Assembly (NCBI RefSeq): GCF_040802235.1 | Contig: NC_133158.1 | Coordinates: forward strand, 40,614,001-40,678,000 | DNA: 64,000 nucleotides | Reading direction: 5' to 3' | From: Manis javanica | Taxonomy: Eukaryota; Chordata; Mammalia; Pholidota; Manidae | Part shown: positions 59,201 through 64,000 of the stretch, one piece after another | Layout: every line of letters begins with the position of its first letter | Numbering within the stretch: position 1 is the stretch's first letter | The notes under the pieces: model-generated | What the model was told of the DNA's origin: nothing | The model's input: the letters and a program-made list of their open reading frames with translations, nothing else | Database searches by the model: none | Position numbers and translations under genes: made by a program

Positions 59201-60180
59201 GACAGGAGGGGAGAGGAGAGGGAAGGGGACTGGAGGGGGGAAGGGAGGGCAGGGGCGGGGAGGGCTGTGCCCCAGGAGGGCGGGGTCTCCCAGGCACCAG
59301 GGTGGGGGCTGCCGTGAGCAGGCAGGAGCTTCAGGGTCCTGCAGTTGGGGCTGACGTGCCCAGGAGGACCAGTTGCCCCCTGACCCTGGGCTTGGGATAA
59401 GAGGGAGAGGGTCCTTCTGGTGTGCCCTGGGGTCTTGGCCCTGCTTCCTCTTCCCAGCAGGCCCACAGGAGCAGAAGGGCTGGGGAGGCCCAGGAAAGGG
59501 GCAGGGGGGGAGCCCCATCCCCATCTGGGTGGAATCCAGGCTCTGGGCTGACACTGCTCCAAGGGAAGTGCCCCCCAGGTGCTGAGGCCGGGCCATTCCC
59601 ACAGGGCCCTGGGGTCCACCCCCTCATGGGGCCGGACTGCTCTCTGCCCAGGGCCATGTCCTTCAGGCAAACCCACTGGGTGGCGAGCTCTTTGTGAGAG
59701 ACCCCTTCCCTGCTGCGTGCGCCCGGCATAGGTTGGGGGGAACCCAGACCACTAAGGAGCCTGTGTGCTGCTGGGCAGCCAGCAGCCACACTTGCCTGCT
59801 CCCACGGCCTGTGTCACACTTGTCCCCTGAGTGGACTGGTGCTATGACTAGCTGCTCAGTCTAGTTCTCACTGGAAAGGCGGGTGGGCTGTCAGTGTCCG
59901 GTGGACTGGCATCATTCAAGCATGGTGCCTCTGGAGGCAGCGGGGCAGGTGACACGCGGCATCTGAGCCCTGCCTCCTGCTCCCGTAGGCCTGGCCCGGG
60001 CGCTGGGCAGAGAAGGGCTCACTCTGGACTGTCAGCACAGAGCCCCTGTCCACGTGGTACCTGCCGCATGCTGGGCCAGGGCGCAGGTGTGAGGCGTTTG
60101 TAGGTGTTCGTAAGCCTTTGAAAAGATCTGCTTGATGAGGCTTCCAAAGCCCCTTACACTGTACGTTCGTTCACAAGCAG
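56230..60180. other. Intergenic DNA between TSPEAR and LRRC3, last part
   Basis: No gene was recognised on either strand. The G-rich segment at about 59200-59275 (runs such as GGGGGGAAGGGAGGG) could form G-quadruplexes. Confidence 0.45.
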
Positions 60181-60186
60181 TTTATT
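60181..60186 (-). terminator. LRRC3: Polyadenylation signal of LRRC3
   Basis: TTTATT on the + strand reads AATAAA on the - strand, about 1.13 kb downstream of the LRRC3 stop. It would give a 3' UTR of that length. It is the best canonical signal seen on this strand before the intergenic DNA. Confidence 0.6.
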
Positions 60187-61313
60187 CCTATTTGCTTCCC
60201 CCTAGAATATCTGAAGTAGTTTAAAATACACTCATACAAAAAAAGACAGTAAAAAATAAAACTGGAAAGACAGATCAGAGTTATATAGGTGGAGGTAACA
60301 TCTACCCTGAACGTGAAATAACAGGTAAGAAACTTGAGCGCTAAATGGGCTCGGAGATTCCTGGCAGCAAAGGTGGAGAGAGAGGGAGAGGAAGAGAGGG
60401 AGGGCCTGCTGCTGCAGAGGAGGAAGGCCCTGCCCACGGGCCTTGGAGGCCCAACACCAGGCCGGGTCCTTTGACAAGGAGCTGCCGTTGGGTCTGAAGG
60501 CAGAAAGGCACTGCAGGGTAGCAGCCCAGGATGCCGGGTCCCAGAGCCGGCCCCGATGGCTCAGCAGGAGGCAGGGTGGGGCCACTTTGTCTGGCTGCCG
60601 ACACTGCCCCTTTGATGATCTACTCTGGACCTTCCTTGGGTTTTTCTCCATGGTTTTGGGGGGCTTGGCGGGTGGGGTTCTTTTCCCTCTCACTGCACTG
60701 AAATTTTGGGATAACAGACATTCTGAGAATAAACCAAGTAGTTCTAAGGTTCTATTTGGGCTGCACCTTTCACTTACCTATCTAAAACACCCTGGTCTCC
60801 ACCACCTTGCTCTGTAAAGAATTCTATGGTCAAGTGTGTTCCGTAAATACCAGTAGGGAAACAGAGGCAAGTAAGTTCTGCAGTGTATGGATTATCTGTG
60901 CCTTCAACAGAAGGATCCGAGTTCCAGACGGCCGCGGGCAGGTCTCACACTCACGGGCACGAGTCCTTTCTCCTCCAGGCACGGTGGGGAGGCGTGCGGA
61001 GTGGAAAGGACATCCTGACACAGAGCATCATATGGACAGCCTGGCTTAAGTGCCCCTGGGTCATTTCCTGACTGTGTCATCCTGGGCAAGTCATTCCATG
61101 TCTCGAAGTTTTGGTTTCCTTGTCTGTCAAATGAGTCTGATGGTAAAATTATCTGACTGAAAGGAAGTTGAAACAACTAAACACCATACAGGGAAGGAAG
61201 CGCTCTGTGAGAGTGAGGCACAGAAGTGGCTAGTGGCTGCGATCATCCACCGCGGCGGCGGACATCGAAGCATGAGCCAGTAACCGTCTTCTGCCAAGCG
61301 ATGGAGATGGGCA
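60187..61313 (-). other. LRRC3: Probable LRRC3 3' UTR
   Basis: Untranslated sequence between the stop codon and the AATAAA. No repeat was recognised. The A/T-rich end next to the signal fits a transcript end. Confidence 0.55.
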
Positions 61314-62096
61314 CTAGGGCATGGGGCTGATGGGGTCCTTGGACACAGGGGTGCTAGGCAGGGACTTGAGGTACTCCAGGTGCCTCCTGGCGTCCTCCTG
61401 GTTCTGGCGCACATAGTACACGACGTAGGTGATCACCATGGTGAACCAGCCGAACATGGTGACCAGCATGACCACATCCGTGGTCTTGCGGTGGGAGCTG
61501 CAGAAGCTGACGCCAGAGTCGAGAGCCTGGATCAGTGGCTTCCCCACGTACTCCTCCTGCACCGAGGTGTGGCAGGCGATCCCGTCCACCGAGTCCGGGT
61601 CCAGCTTCAGCTCCCACAGGGCCTCCTGCAGGGCACACTCGCAGTGCAGGGGGTTGTGTGACAGGCGGATCTTGGCGCTGAGCTTGCCCAGTGCGTCCTT
61701 CGGAATCCTCCGGATGTGATTGTGGGACAGGTCCAGCAGCCGCAGGCCCCCAGCCAGGCCGGAGAAGGCGGCGGGGCCGATGGACTCGATGGCGTTCTGA
61801 GACAAGTCCAGCTCTCTCAGCTGGCTCAGGTGCTGGAAGGCGCCATTGGGGATGCGAGCGATTTTGTTGGCATCAAGCTTCAGGAGCACGGCGTCCACAG
61901 GGATGTCCTTGGGGACCTCCTGCAGGCCCCTGGCACTGCAGTGGACAGCCACAGCCCCAGCGTGGTCAGGGCACTGACAGCTCTGGGGGCAGGAGGCACC
62001 CAGGCGCAGGCAGAGGAGGAGGAGGAGGAGCAGGAGGCACAGCCCTCCTATGGGGCCCGGCAGTGTCGAGGGGCTCTGTTTGTCCGTGGGGCCCAT
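61314..62096 (-). CDS. LRRC3: Leucine-rich repeat-containing protein 3 (LRRC3), 260 aa
   Basis: LRRC3 is a small single-pass type I membrane protein of unclear function. Residues 17-34 form the signal peptide core, with eight leucines in a row. A cysteine-flanked LRR N-cap follows (CPQSCQCPDHAGAVAVHC, 36-53), then three leucine-rich repeats at about 70-90 (LLKLDANKI), 93-114 (LRELDLSQN) and 118-139 (LRLLDLSHN). The C-cap is at about 148-200 (NPLHCECAL). A membrane helix spans about 207-229 (DVVMLVTMFGWFTMVITYVV), and a 31-residue tail carries NQEDARRHLEYLKSLPS. The whole coding sequence lies in one exon, as in human. I chose the ATG at 62096 because the signal peptide follows directly; the in-frame open sequence reaching 62426 crosses the predicted splice acceptor. 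The length is close to the human protein of 257 residues. Confidence 0.96.
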   Translation of the reverse strand: MGPTDKQSPSTLPGPIGGLCLLLLLLLLCLRLGASCPQSCQCPDHAGAVAVHCSARGLQEVPKDIPVDAVLLKLDANKIARIPNGAFQHLSQLRELDLSQNAIESIGPAAFSGLAGGLRLLDLSHNHIRRIPKDALGKLSAKIRLSHNPLHCECALQEALWELKLDPDSVDGIACHTSVQEEYVGKPLIQALDSGVSFCSSHRKTTDVVMLVTMFGWFTMVITYVVYYVRQNQEDARRHLEYLKSLPSTPVSKDPISPMP

Positions 62097-62106
62097 TCTG
62101 ACTGCC

Positions 62107-62113
62107 CCTGGGG
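62107..62113 (-). other. LRRC3: Predicted splice acceptor of LRRC3 coding exon
   Basis: On the - strand the sequence reads CTGTCCCCAG then GGGCAGTCAGAATG, so the coding exon would begin at 62107, eleven bases before the start codon. The pyrimidine tract is weak, and other AG sites upstream are possible. Confidence 0.45.
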
Positions 62114-62797
62114 ACAGTCGGCAGGCTCCTCTCCACTCCCCTGGCCACCGCTGCCCAAGTGACCATCGACACAAACTCTCGTGCCTCCGTGCCAGGAAAA
62201 CGGTTCCGTTCTGAAAGACAGGAGCGGAGGGCACTGCCGCTGTGGCCCCTGGGAGCCGCACTCGGACTTCGGGGAGGTGCCACGGGCTAACTGAAGCATC
62301 TAGGCAGTGGGGGTTCTCTAACTTATTTCCAGACACTCCCCGTGCCACCCTGAAGAGCAAGGACGGGTTGTGCTGCCAGCTGAGCAGGTGGCCCAGAAAC
62401 TGCCGCCCCGCCCTGGGCACACCCACTGCACACCGAGGGCCAGGGCCTGGGCAGCGCTCGCGGGGTGGCCCCCCGGGGCTGGAAGCGGACGCAGGCAGGG
62501 GCTGCGCCCGGCGCGGAGAGGCTCACGGCCCTAAACAATTCGGTCTCCGCTGCCAGCCCTGATGGGAATGGGCGCCCGCGCCCGCGCCGGGCTGCGCCTT
62601 GCATCTACGTGAGGTTTCTGAAAGAAGGGAACGGAGGAAGAAGCCTAGCGAGCCCCGGGCGCGCGGCCTGCGCTGGGAAGCCTGTGGCGGGGCGCGGGGT
62701 CCCGGGCCGGAGGGGCGTGGACGCGGGACCCCCGGGACCTGCGAGCGGGGAGGCACAGGGACCCGGGGCCATGCTTCCCGGCGGGGCGGGGGCTTAC

Positions 62798-62935
62798 CTG
62801 CGCGGCCGCGGCCGGAGGCTGCTCTGCAGAGACCCTCAGCCGCGCGCAGCCCGACCCGCCGCCACGCCCGGGCGCGGAGGCCACCCCCGGGCCTGCGCCC
62901 ACGTCCGCGGCCGCTCCGGACACAAGAGAGCGGGC
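62798..62935 (-). other. LRRC3: Predicted LRRC3 non-coding first exon (5' end uncertain)
   Basis: On the - strand a consensus donor CAG|GTAAGC lies with its exon end at 62798, downstream of clustered GC boxes. Splicing from here to about 62107 would remove a 0.7-kb intron. The transcription start is a guess within about 62900-62980. Confidence 0.5.
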
Positions 62936-62942
62936 CGGGCGA

Positions 62943-63000
62943 GGGGCGGGGCCCGGGCGGGGCCGGGACGAGCGTGTCGGGGGGCGGGGCCCGGGCGGGG
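62943..63000. promoter_or_regulatory. LRRC3: Duplicated GC-box block upstream of LRRC3
   Basis: The 20 bases at 62943-62962 (GGGGCGGGGC then CCGGGCGGGG) are repeated perfectly at 62981-63000. Each copy has two GGGCGG-type Sp1/KLF sites. No TATA box was seen. Confidence 0.8.
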
Positions 63001-63550
63001 CGGGGCCTGAGGGTGAAAGGCAGGGACTGGGCGCGGAGAGGGGCGTGCCTGGTGGGGAGGAACGGGATGGGCAGCCGGGTGGTGCCGGGAAGACGCGAGG
63101 CCGGGATGGGGTCGGAGGACTGGGGACAGGGAGGAGTGGGCTAGGGGGCCTAGGGTGTGCGAGGCCCAGCGACGCGGGGCCCGAGGGAGAGGGGCGTGTC
63201 CCGGGCGGGGACGGCGTGGAGCCTGAGGCCAAGGCCAGGGCGGCGGGCAGGCCGTGGGCGCGGAGCCCCGCCGCGCCCTCGGGCCCCTTGCCCCGCGCTG
63301 GTCATCCTGCCTTGCGCTCCCTGAGCGCCGAGGATGGAGACCCCCGGTCGCGCGGAGCCCCCCCTGTGCATCCCTCGCAGGCCCCGCCCAGCGCCGCGAA
63401 GCCGGTTAGTAGGGTTGGTCCTCCGCCCAGCTGGGCCCCCTACTGCGGACAACCCTTACTCCGTCCCCTCCCCTTGTGTCTTCGGGTCCCTCGTGTGCAC
63501 ATTCCGGGCGGGGTAGGGGATGAGGGAGGGGCCGCTAAGCTTTAAGCTAG

Positions 63551-64000
63551 AGCCTTCTTAGGGTTTTTAAAGCTGCTTTATTGTGGTGTAATAATACACA
63601 AACGACTTATTTTAATTTTATACGTTTTGACATTTGTATACGTCCATGAACCCCTCACCACATTCACGCTGGTAAATGCCCGGAAGTTCCCCTTTCACTT
63701 ATAGCCCCATCGCCAGGAAGCACTGATCATTGTGGATCAGTTTACATTTCCTATAAGTGGAACTTATATAATGGGTATGCACCTCGTCTAGCTTGTTTCA
63801 TTCATCATGATTACCAAGTTCATTATCAATAGTTACTCCTGTTAGTGCTGAGTAGTAATCCAGTATAGGAGTGTTCCGCACGTCGTAACCACTCACCTGT
63901 TCATGGACACTTGGGTTGTTTCCGGTTGTTGATACAAACTTGATATGAACATGGTGTACAGTCCTGGAGCAAATATTCTTATTTCTCTAAGGTAAATATC
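63551..64000 (-). mobile_element. L1 3' fragment, antisense, running off the window
   Basis: GCTTTATTGTGGTGTAATAA, then TCCTATAAGTGGAACTTATA, ATGGACACTTGGGTTGTTTC and TGATATGAACATGGTGTAC are antisense L1 3' landmarks. It is old and continues past the end of the window. Confidence 0.75.

Larger units (their letters stand above)
62450..63550. promoter_or_regulatory. LRRC3: CpG island at the LRRC3 promoter
   Basis: CpG density rises sharply here (runs of CGCGG, GCCGCGGCC, CCCGGGCGGGG), in contrast to the CpG-poor DNA on both sides. It covers the predicted LRRC3 first exon and extends about 550 bases past it, as expected of a constitutive or bidirectional promoter. It ends abruptly at an L1 relic at about 63550. 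Confidence 0.85.

Overview
This is a window of a mammalian nuclear genome. The evidence is spliced genes with GT-AG introns, L1 retrotransposon fragments, CA microsatellites, a CpG island and hair keratin-associated protein genes. I cannot name the species. I saw no Alu, B1/B2 or other abundant SINE that I recognise, which argues against a primate or a mouse/rat, but this is a judgement by eye.

The gene order matches the region known in human at 21q22.3, inverted: a KRTAP10 cluster nested in the TSPEAR gene, followed by LRRC3 on the other strand. From left to right: (1) 1-25.4 kb is a long TSPEAR intron holding four single-exon, high-sulfur KRTAP10-type genes on the + strand (702-1517, 7339-7965, 13682-14296, 22732-23361), separated by nested and decayed L1 elements. 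(2) 25.45-48.98 kb holds ten TSPEAR coding exons on the + strand. They splice in frame to 568 codons plus a stop and encode most of the thrombospondin-N/laminin-G-like domain and all seven EAR repeats. The exons for the signal peptide and the protein N-terminus were not found and probably lie upstream of the window. (3) 49-60 kb is intergenic, with a 33-bp minisatellite. (4) LRRC3 lies on the - strand (coding 61314-62096, a predicted short non-coding first exon ending at 62798, CpG-island promoter at about 62.45-63.5 kb), convergent with TSPEAR. (5) The window ends in another antisense L1 piece.

The KRTAP genes encode cysteine-rich matrix proteins that crosslink hair keratins. TSPEAR is a secreted EAR-repeat protein known from work in human to be needed in hair follicle and tooth development, so host gene and nested genes act in the same tissue. 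LRRC3 is a small single-pass leucine-rich-repeat membrane protein.

Main points for a second look: the third KRTAP10 gene has lost its TATA box and several cysteines while keeping an open frame; a 92-bp tract is identical between two KRTAP genes; the third and fourth KRTAP genes share a duplication that runs well past their stop codons; a CT-rich satellite abuts the TSPEAR exon 3 acceptor; and an alternating 33-bp minisatellite lies between TSPEAR and LRRC3. I found no clearly new biological system.
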